64,000 nucleotides of DNA from Microbacterium sp. Bi121 (GTDB lineage: Bacteria; Actinomycetota; Actinomycetes; Actinomycetales; Microbacteriaceae). The notes beneath the pieces were generated by a model. It saw only the letters and a program-made list of their open reading frames with translations. It did not search any database and was not told the origin of the DNA. Shown piece by piece: positions 27,507 to 36,062 of this stretch. Both the position numbers and the translations under genes were made by a program. The stretch covers positions 62,001 to 126,000 of the forward strand of contig NZ_CAKKLJ010000006.1 of the NCBI RefSeq assembly GCF_918698005.1, given 5' to 3'. Every line of letters begins with the position of its first letter. The first letter of the stretch is position 1.

Positions 27507-27850
27507 GACTGCGCCTGCGCATTCTCGAGGTCTTCGCGGATCGCCGCAGCCTTGGGGTCGAGCTTTCGGTTCGCGAACGACACATATGCCATCGTGATGG
27601 CGAATGTCGTGACGAATTGCCCGAGTCCGAGCAGCAGGCCGACGGTGATATCGCCCCATACTCGCTGGCCCATTAATTCGGTCGCGTATGCGCCGAGCAA
27701 GACATAGACGAAATACCAGATAAGGAACAGTGCAGCGAGAGGGAAGATGAATGAACGCTGCGTGCGTTTCAGTGCTTGGAATCGGGGTGATTCCTCGACG
27801 GCGACGTAGTCGATTCCACCGCCGGACTCATCAGGGATTCGGTCAGTCAT
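27503..27850 (-). CDS. DUF485 membrane protein, ActP partner
   Basis: 115 residues with two membrane helices (SFIFPLAALFLIWYFVYVLL and VGLLLGLGQFVTTFAITMAYVSF), the YjcH/DUF485 pattern. The family accompanies actP in many genomes and probably assists the symporter. AGGAGG lies 6 nt before ATG 27850, and its stop overlaps actP. Confidence 0.92.
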   Translation of the reverse strand: MTDRIPDESGGGIDYVAVEESPRFQALKRTQRSFIFPLAALFLIWYFVYVLLGAYATELMGQRVWGDITVGLLLGLGQFVTTFAITMAYVSFANRKLDPKAAAIREDLENAQAQS

Positions 27851-27998
27851 GGGGCCTCCTTGCCTCATGTCGGATCCTCGCGCGGTGAGACCCGCGCGAG
27901 TGGTAGGGTCGACGCTACGAAACGGGGGCCAACGCCGTCACCCCCGAAAGTCGGTACCGAGGAGCACAACGATCGCACTTGATCCGGACGCTGATCTC

Positions 27999-28826
27999 GT
28001 GACACATGCCGTGCGCGAGCTCGCTCGACGCACCCGCTTTCCCGTCGCTTTCGGGGGCTTGTTCGAAGACGGCGTGGTGTCGGTGACGAGCATCGTCGGT
28101 ACGCGCACCCGGAGCATCGAGGGGCTGGGAGTGCGGCCCGACCGTGGCCTCGGCGGGCGGGCGATGTCAGAGCTGCGACCGCGGATGACCAGCGACTACG
28201 GCGCATCGCGGCACATCACCCACGATTACGACGAATTCATCCTCGGGGAGGGATTGCGCACTCTTCTCGCCGTCCCGATCGTCGTCGGCGGCCGCTCACG
28301 TGGTGTCCTCTACGCCGGCGCGTGGAAGGAAGCACCGGTCGGCGGCGTGACGACTGCTCCGGCGATGAACGTCGCCGACGACGTCGCATCCGAGTTGCGC
28401 ATCCGTGATGAGGTCGACCGCCGCGTACGCGCACTCGCTCCGCAAGGGCAGATCCTCTCGTCATCGGATCGAGAGGAACTGCGGGAGAGCTTCGCCGAGC
28501 TGCGCAGCATCTCCGCCGAGGTCACCGACTCCGCTCTGCGTACGCGGCTGAGTCGACTCGAGAAGACGCTGCTCACCTTCGCCGGTGACGCCACCCCGGC
28601 GACCGGTCCGATCACACGCCCGATTCCGACCGTGCAGCTCTCGCCACGCGAGACCGATGTGCTCGCCTGCGTGGCGCTCGGCGGCACGAATGCCGAGATC
28701 GCCTCACAACTCGGGCTTCGTGAAGGAACGGTCAAGGCGTATCTGGGAACGGCGATGTCGAAATTGGACGCATCGACAAGACATGCCGCAGTCGCACGTG
28801 CTCGACGAGCCGGAATTCTTCCCTGA
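27999..28826 (+). CDS. GAF-LuxR transcriptional regulator
   Basis: At least 275 residues. A GAF-like sensor region (about 1-130) is followed by a linker and a C-terminal LuxR-type helix-turn-helix (LSPRETDVLACVALGGTNAEIASQLGLREGTVKAYLGTAMSKL). It is divergent from the actP operon and probably regulates it, possibly like RamB/AcnR-type acetate control. The start is unclear: GTG 27999 is the first standard codon after the likely promoter (TAGGGT 27903-27908), but a good AGGAG lies 7 nt before an ATC codon at 27972 in the same frame. Confidence 0.85.
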   Translation: MTHAVRELARRTRFPVAFGGLFEDGVVSVTSIVGTRTRSIEGLGVRPDRGLGGRAMSELRPRMTSDYGASRHITHDYDEFILGEGLRTLLAVPIVVGGRSRGVLYAGAWKEAPVGGVTTAPAMNVADDVASELRIRDEVDRRVRALAPQGQILSSSDREELRESFAELRSISAEVTDSALRTRLSRLEKTLLTFAGDATPATGPITRPIPTVQLSPRETDVLACVALGGTNAEIASQLGLREGTVKAYLGTAMSKLDASTRHAAVARARRAGILP

Positions 28827-28841
28827 TATCAGACGGCTGAA

Positions 28842-28864
28842 TTCCCGAAGAATGCGTTCGGGAA
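28842..28864. terminator. Hairpin after the LuxR-type gene
   Basis: Perfect arms TTCCCGAA and TTCGGGAA around GAATGCG, 15 bases after the stop codon and upstream of the lsr2 promoter. There is no T-run, so it could also be an operator for lsr2. Confidence 0.45.
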
Positions 28865-28866
28865 CA

Positions 28867-28896
28867 TTGTCTCCGCGCATTCCTCCTGCGTAAGCT
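28867..28896 (+). promoter_or_regulatory. lsr2 promoter
   Basis: TTGTCT (28867-28872), an 18-bp spacer and TAAGCT (28891-28896), then 6 nt to the ATG. Transcription should start at or next to the start codon. Confidence 0.6.
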
Positions 28897-28902
28897 GAGT
28901 GA

Positions 28903-29244
28903 ATGGCTCGACGAATTGTGCACCAGCTGGTTGATGACATCGACGGAACCGTTCTCGGGGTCGGAGAAGGTGAGACCGTTCACTTCTCCCTGAACAGCAC
29001 CGCATACGAGATCGACCTGACGACCGAGAACGCGGACGAATTCCGAAAGGCTCTCGAGCCGTACATCGCGGGTGCCCGTCGCGCCTCGGCGGCCGGCGCG
29101 CGATCAGGATCAGCTCGCAAGCGATCGGCAGCATCTCCCGAGACCGCCGCGATCCGCGAGTGGGCCAACGAGAACGGCCACCAGGTCTCGGAGCGCGGAC
29201 GCATCCCTGCGACTGTCATCGAGGCGTACCGCGCCGCGCACTGA
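28903..29244 (+). CDS. lsr2: Lsr2 nucleoid-associated protein
   Basis: 113 residues. The N-terminal dimerisation domain ([34 protein letters not shown]) is joined by a basic linker to the C-terminal DNA-binding domain ([26 protein letters not shown]). The RGR loop inserts into AT-rich minor grooves. It silences AT-rich foreign DNA in actinobacteria. The mRNA is apparently leaderless. Confidence 0.97.
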   Translation: MARRIVHQLVDDIDGTVLGVGEGETVHFSLNSTAYEIDLTTENADEFRKALEPYIAGARRASAAGARSGSARKRSAASPETAAIREWANENGHQVSERGRIPATVIEAYRAAH

Positions 29245-29250
29245 CCGGCA

Positions 29251-29823
29251 TCATTCTTCTGCGGAGATCGCCCACGGCTCATCGCCGAGGGCGATCTCCG
29301 TCGTCATATCCGCGAGGAACCGGGTGATGATCTCGCGCTCGGCCGGAGCGAGTCGGGCCGCGGCTGCGAACCGACGGGCGTGCTGACGCCCGACCGTCTC
29401 GATCGCCGAGCGCCTCGTCGCCGCTGTGATCGCGATCGCGAGCGCCCGCCGGTCGGACGGGTGCGGGGATCTCGTGACGTGGCCTCCCCGCTCCAAGCGG
29501 TCGAGCAGCTTGGTCGTCGAAGCCGTGGAGATGCCGAGGTGAGCCGCCATCGCACCCGGCGTCGCGACAGACCCGCTGTTTTCGCAGGCGATGAGGAAAT
29601 GCAGCGCCCGCATGTCGGTGCTGTTGAGTTTCATGTACCGCAAGGACGCCTCCGAGATCTTCTGCTCGGCCTCCCGCAACTCCCCCAGCGCGCGCATGAG
29701 CGCGCTGATCTGGCGGACGTCGGCCGCCGACACGGCGCTCCGATCGATCAGCTCGCCGTGAGGATCGCTGACATCCACGTCGTAGACGCCGGATCCCGAT
29801 TCGAAGGGAGGAACCTCGGACAT
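29251..29823 (-). CDS. MarR-family transcriptional regulator
   Basis: 190 residues. A helical N-terminus leads into the MarR winged helix (AAHLGISTASTTKLLDRLERGGHVTRSPHPSDRRALAI). It is divergent from the MMPL transporter gene with 70 bases between, and probably represses that exporter and itself. The stop lies 6 bases from the convergent lsr2 stop. ATG 29823 is the start; TAGCAT 7 nt upstream suggests a near-leaderless mRNA. Confidence 0.92.
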   Translation of the reverse strand: MSEVPPFESGSGVYDVDVSDPHGELIDRSAVSAADVRQISALMRALGELREAEQKISEASLRYMKLNSTDMRALHFLIACENSGSVATPGAMAAHLGISTASTTKLLDRLERGGHVTRSPHPSDRRALAIAITAATRRSAIETVGRQHARRFAAAARLAPAEREIITRFLADMTTEIALGDEPWAISAEE

Positions 29824-29853
29824 GGTGACGATGCTACCTCCAACTTGTTTCCT

Positions 29854-29880
29854 GCTAGGCTTACCTCTTGCCTGGCTAGC
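29854..29880. promoter_or_regulatory. Probable MarR operator
   Basis: GCTAGGC-TTACCTCTT-GCCTGGCTAGC: imperfect inverted repeat with GCTAG/CTAGC outer arms in the divergent region between the MarR regulator and the MMPL exporter. Confidence 0.5.
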
Positions 29881-29893
29881 TAAATGAGGTCCC

Positions 29894-32071
29894 ATGCCGA
29901 AGAACACCGCATCCACGACTCCGCGTACCCGCGTGCGTCGCCGATCATGGGCGCGCGCACTCGTCCCAGCTCTTCTCATCATCGCGTGGCTCGTCGCGGC
30001 CGGCATGGGCGGCCCGCTCTTCGGCAAGGTGAGCGAGGTCTCCTCGAACGACCAGACCAGCTATCTGCCGACATCGGCTGAGGCCACCGAGGTGCAGAAC
30101 CTGCTGGGCGAGTTCAACGACTCCGATGCCATCCCAGCCGTCGTCGTCTTCGTCGGCGACGGCGCGCTCGACGACGACCAGCTCTCCGCCATCGACAGCG
30201 CCATCGAGAACGCCCCGGATGTCGACGGGGTCTCCGCCGAGGTCTCCCCCGGCCTCCAGTCCGAGGACCGCCGTGCCGTGCAGGCCTTCATCCCCATCTC
30301 CAGCGATGCGGACCTCGGCGACACCGTGGAGGCCCTCGGTCAGCACCTGCGCGACGCTGCGCCGACGGGCGTGAGCGTGTATGTCACCGGACCGGCCGGC
30401 TTCTCCGCGGATCTGGTCGCCGGCTTCTCCGGCATCGACGGCCTGCTGCTCGCCGTCGCCCTCCTGGCTGTTCTCGTCATCCTGATCCTGGTCTACCGGT
30501 CGCTGCTCCTGCCGGTCGTCGTCCTCTCGACCAGCCTGTTCGCGCTATGCGTCGCACTGCTGGTCGTCTGGTGGCTGGCCAAATGGGAGATCCTGCTGCT
30601 GAGCGGTCAGACCCAAGGCATTCTCTTCATCCTCGTGATCGGCGCGGCGACGGACTACTCGCTGTTGTTCGTATCCCGGTTCCGGGAGGAGCTGCGCAGC
30701 ACGAAGGACAAGGGCGCGGCGATCATATCCGCCTGGAAGGGCTCGCTCGAGCCGATCGCAGCGTCCGGCGGAACGGTGATCGCCGGGCTCCTCTGCCTGC
30801 TGCTCAGCGATCTGAAGTCGAACAGCACACTCGGCCCTGTGGCCTCCATCGGCATCGTCTTCGCGATGCTCTCAGCGCTCACCCTGCTTCCTGCCCTGCT
30901 GTTCGTGTTCGGGCGCGCGGCCTTCTGGCCCCGGCGGCCGAAGTTCGAACCCGACATCGTCACCGCGGAGCGCGGGATGGCCGGCACCGGGCTCTGGGCG
31001 CGCCTCGCCGGCGCCATCGGGCGTCGTCCACGTCTGATCTGGATCGTCACGTCGCTCGTGCTCATCGCCGGCGCGGCCGGGATCACGCAGCTGAACGCCT
31101 CGGGGGTTCCGCAGTCCGACCTCGTGCTCGGCGCCTCACAGGCCCGCGACGGCCAGGTGGCGCTCGGCGAGCACTTCCCCGGCGGTTCCGGAAGCCCCGT
31201 CTACGTGGTCGTGGCCGAGGAGTCGCTTCAGGATGCCGCTGATGTGCTGCTCGCCAATGACGGCATAGACGCCGTCGCAGTCACCGCATCGGACTCGCCG
31301 AGCGGGTCGGCGAGTGTGACCGAAGACGGCATCGCCGCGTTCGGCCCTCCGGGAACGCCGACCCCGGAGCCGACCATCGTCGACGGCGACGTGCTGCTGC
31401 AGGGCACTCTGAGCGCTGCAGCCGACTCCGACGCGGCTGCCTCGACAGTCAGAGAATTGCGCACCGACCTGACCGATTCGCATGCGCTGGTAGGCGGGGT
31501 GACCGCCACTCAGGTGGATACGAACGACGCCTCGATCCACGACCGCAATCTGATCATCCCGTTGATCCTCGTCGTGATCCTGGTCATCCTCATGCTGCTG
31601 CTGCGGTCTGTGCTCGCCCCTGTGCTGCTGGTGCTGACCACGGTGCTGTCGTTCGGCACGGCCATGGGCGTGTCGGCCCTTGTCTTCAACGGGATCTTCG
31701 CCTTCCCCGGCGCCGACCCCGCAGTGCCGCTCTACGGCTTCGTGTTCCTCGTCGCGCTGGGGATCGATTACAACATCTTCCTCATGACCCGCGTGCGCGA
31801 GGAGGCACTCAAGCACGGAACCCGCGAGGGCGTGCTCCGTGGCCTGTCCGTGACCGGCGGCGTCATCACATCAGCCGGGCTGGTCCTGGCCGCGACGTTC
31901 GCAGCCCTCTCCGTCATCCCGATCCTGTTCCTCCTGCAACTGGCGTTCATCGTCGCCTTCGGAGTTCTGCTGGACACGCTCGTCGTCCGTTCGCTGCTCG
32001 TCCCGGCGCTGGCATACGACATCGGTCGCGCGATCTGGTGGCCGTCCGCACTGCGACGCGGAGAGCGCTGA
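29894..32071 (+). CDS. MMPL-family RND transporter
   Basis: 725 residues, RND superfamily. Two similar halves each start with one helix and an extracytoplasmic domain, followed by about five helices (VALLAVLVILILVYRSLLLPVVVL and LIIPLILVVILVILMLLLRSVLAPVLLVL). The proton-relay GAATDYSLLFVSRFREEL and ALGIDYNIFLMTRVREEA motifs carry the Asp-Tyr pair. It exports lipids or drugs; control by the divergent MarR regulator suggests a toxic compound. GAGG precedes the ATG. Confidence 0.95.
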   Translation: MPKNTASTTPRTRVRRRSWARALVPALLIIAWLVAAGMGGPLFGKVSEVSSNDQTSYLPTSAEATEVQNLLGEFNDSDAIPAVVVFVGDGALDDDQLSAIDSAIENAPDVDGVSAEVSPGLQSEDRRAVQAFIPISSDADLGDTVEALGQHLRDAAPTGVSVYVTGPAGFSADLVAGFSGIDGLLLAVALLAVLVILILVYRSLLLPVVVLSTSLFALCVALLVVWWLAKWEILLLSGQTQGILFILVIGAATDYSLLFVSRFREELRSTKDKGAAIISAWKGSLEPIAASGGTVIAGLLCLLLSDLKSNSTLGPVASIGIVFAMLSALTLLPALLFVFGRAAFWPRRPKFEPDIVTAERGMAGTGLWARLAGAIGRRPRLIWIVTSLVLIAGAAGITQLNASGVPQSDLVLGASQARDGQVALGEHFPGGSGSPVYVVVAEESLQDAADVLLANDGIDAVAVTASDSPSGSASVTEDGIAAFGPPGTPTPEPTIVDGDVLLQGTLSAAADSDAAASTVRELRTDLTDSHALVGGVTATQVDTNDASIHDRNLIIPLILVVILVILMLLLRSVLAPVLLVLTTVLSFGTAMGVSALVFNGIFAFPGADPAVPLYGFVFLVALGIDYNIFLMTRVREEALKHGTREGVLRGLSVTGGVITSAGLVLAATFAALSVIPILFLLQLAFIVAFGVLLDTLVVRSLLVPALAYDIGRAIWWPSALRRGER

Positions 32072-32083
32072 CGCCGATCGGCC

Positions 32084-32464
32084 TCAGATGAACGCGGGGA
32101 TCATCGACAGGATGAATCCGACAGCCCCGAGCGCCGTGAACACGATCCCCAGCGTGGTGAAGAGCTTCCGCAGCACGGGCGGATCGAGGCGCGCATGGCT
32201 CGGATCGCGCACGCTGACGAACCCCCGGTGCCAGCCGTCGCCGACGTGCTCACCGGCGGAGAGGGCCCGTTCGTGGAAGTCGCCGCCGGCGAACCACCGC
32301 AGGATGGTCCCGTCCGCGCGCTCGACCACGGCGATGTCGGCGCCTTCCCAGCGCCCTTCGGCCAAGGCGATCATCCCGGCGATCACGAGGAGCGGGATGC
32401 CGATCCCCAGCCCGATCCACGACACGACCTCGCCGACGATGGCGAGGGTGTCGATCGGACTCAT
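32084..32464 (-). CDS. Small membrane protein, two helices
   Basis: 126 residues, no recognised family. A helix at the N-terminus (VVSWIGLGIGIPLLVIAGMIALA), a soluble middle of about 60 residues and a C-terminal helix (FTTLGIVFTALGAVGFILSM) are visible. The mRNA is apparently leaderless (TAGAAT, 6 nt, ATG 32464). It converges with the MMPL gene. Confidence 0.75.
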   Translation of the reverse strand: MSPIDTLAIVGEVVSWIGLGIGIPLLVIAGMIALAEGRWEGADIAVVERADGTILRWFAGGDFHERALSAGEHVGDGWHRGFVSVRDPSHARLDPPVLRKLFTTLGIVFTALGAVGFILSMIPAFI

Positions 32465-32590
32465 TCGCTCATTCTAGAAGGCGGGCGTGGCGCGGAACGC
32501 ACTTATAGTCCGCCGATCGACTCCGGTCAACCGGGTCTGCGTCGGACAGGCGCCTGCGTAGCATCCGGAGCATCGACGAAAGGTGAAGTC

Positions 32591-32797
32591 ATGTCCAATC
32601 CCCCCATTCCTCCGTTGCCATTCCCCGACGACGACCGCGTGGCGGCCGAGGGCGTCCCGGAACCAGGCGTCGATCCGGCCACCGTCGATGACGACGGCGA
32701 GCGCACGATCGACCCCGACATCGACGACGATCAGGTCGACAGCGCGGAGGCAGATCGCCTGGCCGCCGGCGCAGAACCCGAAGAAGGTGCACTATGA
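32591..32797 (+). CDS. Small acidic protein
   Basis: 68 residues, strongly acidic and disordered (PDIDDDQVDSAEADRLAAG). No domain. AAAGGTGA lies upstream of the ATG. The stop overlaps the next small gene by 4 bases, so the two are translated together. Similar small acidic genes recur at 39782, which suggests a stress-related set. Confidence 0.7.
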   Translation: MSNPPIPPLPFPDDDRVAAEGVPEPGVDPATVDDDGERTIDPDIDDDQVDSAEADRLAAGAEPEEGAL

Positions 32798-33045
32798 GCG
32801 GCATCGGAGATCAGGGGATGCGCCCACCGGACGTCGAGAAGGCCCCCGCCGAAGGCGCCGACGACGAGACGAAGAAAGACCGGCCGGACGACGAGACCGA
32901 GCAGGTTCCCGCCGGCCGTGCAGGCGCCGACTCCGGTTCCGCCGACAGGGTGCGGATCGATCCGGATGACGAGTCGCAGATCCCGGACACATCCGAGATG
33001 AACGACACCCCCGGTGTGGGACCCGGCGACCCTAGCTCTCAGTGA
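32794..33045 (+). CDS. Small acidic protein, coupled to previous gene
   Basis: 83 residues, charged, rich in Asp/Glu and Gly with no hydrophobic core (DDETKKDRPDDETEQVPAG). Probably intrinsically disordered. The ATGA overlap with the previous gene shows coupling. Its 3' end overlaps the convergent gene at 33032 by 14 bases. Confidence 0.7.
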   Translation: MSGIGDQGMRPPDVEKAPAEGADDETKKDRPDDETEQVPAGRAGADSGSADRVRIDPDDESQIPDTSEMNDTPGVGPGDPSSQ

Positions 33046-33352
33046 CCACGCTCTCCACGTGCTCGTCGATCAGGGTGATGCCGCCGCTGGAGCTGGCCGA
33101 GTTCGCGAGATCCTCGACCCATTGACGGCTGATCGCGGGCGCCTCCGGCGCGTCGAAGACGAACCGCAGAGGAATCGACGGGTGAAGCCAGATCGTGCTG
33201 CGGCCATTCGCTTCGGTCTCCGGGTGCGGCCATGAGAGCGTGAAGCTCTCGTTGCGCCGCAGCTTCGTCGCGATCACGATCTTGAGATGCGCCAGCGCAC
33301 GATCCTCGATGTTGATGGGCTCGGCCGAATCGCCGTAGTAAAGGCTCCCCAT
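33032..33352 (-). CDS. DUF7882-like small protein
   Basis: 106 residues starting MGSLYYGDSAEPINIEDRALAHLKIVIATKLRRNESFTLSW in phrases, then GRSTIWLHPSIPLRFVF. I recall this pattern from a Microbacteriaceae-specific family (DUF7882) of unknown function. No catalytic motif is visible. ATG 33352 is preferred because the family starts at MG-LYYG; a GTG nine codons upstream is possible. Confidence 0.75.
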   Translation of the reverse strand: MGSLYYGDSAEPINIEDRALAHLKIVIATKLRRNESFTLSWPHPETEANGRSTIWLHPSIPLRFVFDAPEAPAISRQWVEDLANSASSSGGITLIDEHVESVVTES

Positions 33353-33496
33353 GACGTCTCTGCTCTCCTGATGCCTCACGGCGCTGCAGAACTGCTGACC
33401 CGAAGGCCATGCGCCTGCTCTGAATCTAACCGTCCGACGCCGCGCGCCCCGGCTCGGACTCGAGGCAGGTGCATTCCGCGCACATTCAGTGCGCCG

Positions 33497-34441
33497 TCAG
33501 TCACCGCGCCCACGGCGCAGGGCCTGCGAAGGTGCGACACCGTAGACGTCTCGGTATGCGGTCGCGAATCGGGAGGGATGCGCGAACCCCCAGCGTCGCG
33601 CGATCTGACCGACGGTCGATGCGCGGCCGCGCAGCAGCTCTCGGTGCGCGCCGTCCAGGCGCGCTCTGCGAAGCTGCTCGGCCGGGGTCGTGTCGAGGGC
33701 GCGACGAAACGCGTACTGGAGTCCTCGCGTGGACATGTGGACGGCGACGGCGATGTCATCGACCGTGATGTCCCGGTGGGCGTTCTGGTCGATGAAATCG
33801 AGTGCACGACGCACCGTCGTGGGCGCTGGGCGCAGTTGCGCCGCCCCTTCGAGCGCCTCCCCGAAGCCGGTATCGAAGGCGGTGAGCGTCGCCCACAGCG
33901 CGTGTCGGCGAAGCCCCGCGAGGATCAGGTCGTCATCGGGTGATGCCTGCCCGAGCGATGCGGTCAGATAGGCGTACGAGCGCTCCCATTGGGCGGCTGC
34001 ATCACGTCCGACCGGTCCGAGTTCCCTCACGCGCAGACGATACGCGTCGTTCCCGCTCATTCGACGAGCAAGATCCTGCGCGGCAGTTCGGTCGAAGATG
34101 AGTGCACTGACCTTCGCTGCTGCATCCCATCGGGCCCAGACCTGACGGCCGTCCGTCATCCAGGGCAGGTGCGCGTCGACGTCGGCGTGCCCCGAGCCGA
34201 GTTCGACGCGAGGCGAGTCGACACGGCAGACGAGGATTTGATCGTCCGGCTCGACAACCGAGCGCACCTCGGCGGCGAGCTCGTACTGCACCAGCGTCAT
34301 ATCCGGAGTCTCTGCCGAGAACCAGTCGAAGGCGAAACGCGTGGGGTCCACGTTCTGAAGAGCCGCGGACGGGACGAACTGCTTCCAGGTCTCCTCAACG
34401 CGCGAAACGTCCTTCGATGCGAAGCGCAGTGTGGACAGCAT
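33497..34441 (-). CDS. AraC-family transcriptional regulator
   Basis: 314 residues. The N-terminal half is an AraC-binding-like sensor region. The C-terminal AraC double helix-turn-helix is clear (ALDFIDQNAHRDITVDDIAVAVHMSTRGLQYAFRRALDTTPAEQLRRARL, then IARRWGFAHPSRFATAYRDVYGVAPS). It is divergent from the binding-protein/CDF operon (134 bases between) and may control it. GGAGAAGG precedes ATG 34441. Confidence 0.9.
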   Translation of the reverse strand: MLSTLRFASKDVSRVEETWKQFVPSAALQNVDPTRFAFDWFSAETPDMTLVQYELAAEVRSVVEPDDQILVCRVDSPRVELGSGHADVDAHLPWMTDGRQVWARWDAAAKVSALIFDRTAAQDLARRMSGNDAYRLRVRELGPVGRDAAAQWERSYAYLTASLGQASPDDDLILAGLRRHALWATLTAFDTGFGEALEGAAQLRPAPTTVRRALDFIDQNAHRDITVDDIAVAVHMSTRGLQYAFRRALDTTPAEQLRRARLDGAHRELLRGRASTVGQIARRWGFAHPSRFATAYRDVYGVAPSQALRRGRGD

Positions 34442-34575
34442 CCCGTTCCTTCTCCGTTCTGATTCAGGCCTCACTCGGACAGTATCCGAGGTTTCATGCC
34501 TCGGCCGCCATACCGGCGTCGTCCGTCACGGTCAAGCGTCTTGCCGCGCCCTGTGCCCAAGACGAGACTGCCCTC

Positions 34576-35088
34576 ATGACCGTCATCACACCGCGACGAG
34601 GCAGCCTCTTGCGCCGTCGTGTCAGACGCGCGTCTGCCGCCGCCGCTCTCTCCCTCATCACCCTGTCCGTCGCGGCGTGCGGGGTGACCGTTCCGACTGA
34701 CCCGGACGGCACGCTGGAATCCGTGACGGGTGCGACCATGCACGTGGGCGTCACTCCCGACCCCGGCCTGGTGGTCGTCACCGGCGACGAGCCCAGCGGG
34801 CCGCTCGTCGATCTGGTGGAGGGCTTCGCCGCGTCGATAGACACGCGCATCGAATGGAGTGCGGGCGCCGAGGAGACTCTCGTCGGCGATCTCGAGTCCG
34901 GGAGGATCGACCTCGCGATCGGCGGGTTCACCGATCAGACCCCGTGGGCCGATCGAGCCGGAATCACCCGTGGGTACAAGAACATCGAAGGGTCGGACGG
35001 CCGCACTCTGGTCTTCCTCGTGCCGCTCGGTGAGAACGCGTTCCTCTCGAAGCTCGAAGCCTTCCTCGATCAGGAGGTCGGATCATGA
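34576..35088 (+). CDS. Short solute-binding-like lipoprotein
   Basis: 170 residues. The signal peptide ends in a lipobox (SVAAC). The mature part resembles family 3 amino-acid-type binding proteins (MHVGVTPDPGLVVVTGDEPSGPLVDLVEGFAAS, LESGRIDLAIGGFT) but is well short of the usual 230 or more residues, lacking part of the second lobe. No ABC permease or ATPase is nearby. Its stop overlaps the start of a CDF transporter (ATGA at 35085), so the two are made together. Confidence 0.8.
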   Translation: MTVITPRRGSLLRRRVRRASAAAALSLITLSVAACGVTVPTDPDGTLESVTGATMHVGVTPDPGLVVVTGDEPSGPLVDLVEGFAASIDTRIEWSAGAEETLVGDLESGRIDLAIGGFTDQTPWADRAGITRGYKNIEGSDGRTLVFLVPLGENAFLSKLEAFLDQEVGS

Positions 35089-36062
35089 ACCCGAGTCACC
35101 AGTTCGGCCGCACCGATCTGCCACCCGAGCAGCAGGTCGCGCTGAAGAAGGCGGTGTTCTGGGAATGGTTCACGATCGCGTACACCACCTGCACGATCAC
35201 GCTGGTGGCCTTCGTCGTGGGCAACTCACAGGCCATGCGCACGGCCTGGATCGAGGACATGCTCTCGCTGATCCCGCAGGTCGCCTTCCTCGTCGCTCTC
35301 ATATTCGTCCGCCGCAGGCCCGACAAGAAGCACCCCTACGGCATGCACCGTTCGATGGGGATCGGCCACCTCGTCGCCGGCGTCGCGCTTCTCACGGTCG
35401 GTCTCAACCTCGCTTTCGAAGCCGTGACGGGACTGATCGCCGCGGAGCACGCGACGATCGGCACCGTGCAGCTGTTCGGCCAGACGATCTGGCTCGGCTG
35501 GCTGATGGTCGGCGTCATGGTGCTCGTCGTCGTGGGGCCGGTGTTCATCTACGGTCCGGCGAAGGCGAAGCTGGCCCCCGTGCTGCACAACAAGCTGCTG
35601 TTCACCGATGCCGACATGGCCAAGGCCGACTGGCAGACGAACGCGGCATCCGTCGTCGGTGTGCTCGGGATCGGTGTCGGCGTGTGGTGGCTCGACGGCG
35701 TGGCGGCCGTGTTCATCTCGCTCGGGATCATCCACGACGGGTTCCGAAACACCAAGTCCGCCGTCGTCGGCCTCATGGATCAGCGCGCCACGACCTACGA
35801 CGACAAGGAGCCGCATCCGCTCGCCGCGCACATCGTCGACACCCTGCGATCATTGCCGTGGATAGCCGACGCGGCGGTGCGCATGCGCGACCAGGGTCAG
35901 GTGTTCCACGTCGAGGCGTTCGTCGTGCCTCGGAAGCGCCGGGTGTCGCTGCGTCACATCGATGAAGCATCCGAACGGATCGCCGCTCTTGACTGGAAGG
36001 TGCAGGACGTCGTCATCGTCCCGTCCGATCGTCTGCCTGACGAAGCGGATGCTGCGCGGTGA
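35085..36062 (+). CDS. Cation diffusion facilitator family transporter
   Basis: 325 residues. It has six-helix CDF architecture followed by a cytoplasmic ferredoxin-like domain (AHIVDTLRSLPWIADAAVRMRDQG onward). The usual metal ligands are altered: the helix 2 region reads TAWIEDMLSLIPQ and the helix 5 region reads ADWQTNAASVVG, rather than D-x3-D and H-x3-D. Metal or substrate specificity is therefore uncertain. It is translationally coupled to the lipoprotein. Its last 50 bases overlap the convergent APC permease. Confidence 0.88.
   Translation: MNPSHQFGRTDLPPEQQVALKKAVFWEWFTIAYTTCTITLVAFVVGNSQAMRTAWIEDMLSLIPQVAFLVALIFVRRRPDKKHPYGMHRSMGIGHLVAGVALLTVGLNLAFEAVTGLIAAEHATIGTVQLFGQTIWLGWLMVGVMVLVVVGPVFIYGPAKAKLAPVLHNKLLFTDADMAKADWQTNAASVVGVLGIGVGVWWLDGVAAVFISLGIIHDGFRNTKSAVVGLMDQRATTYDDKEPHPLAAHIVDTLRSLPWIADAAVRMRDQGQVFHVEAFVVPRKRRVSLRHIDEASERIAALDWKVQDVVIVPSDRLPDEADAAR

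Noticed and set aside
25875..27707. A 610-codon frame antisense to actP
   Set aside because: Highly charged Arg/Asp/His-rich shadow of a membrane protein; no family resemblance.
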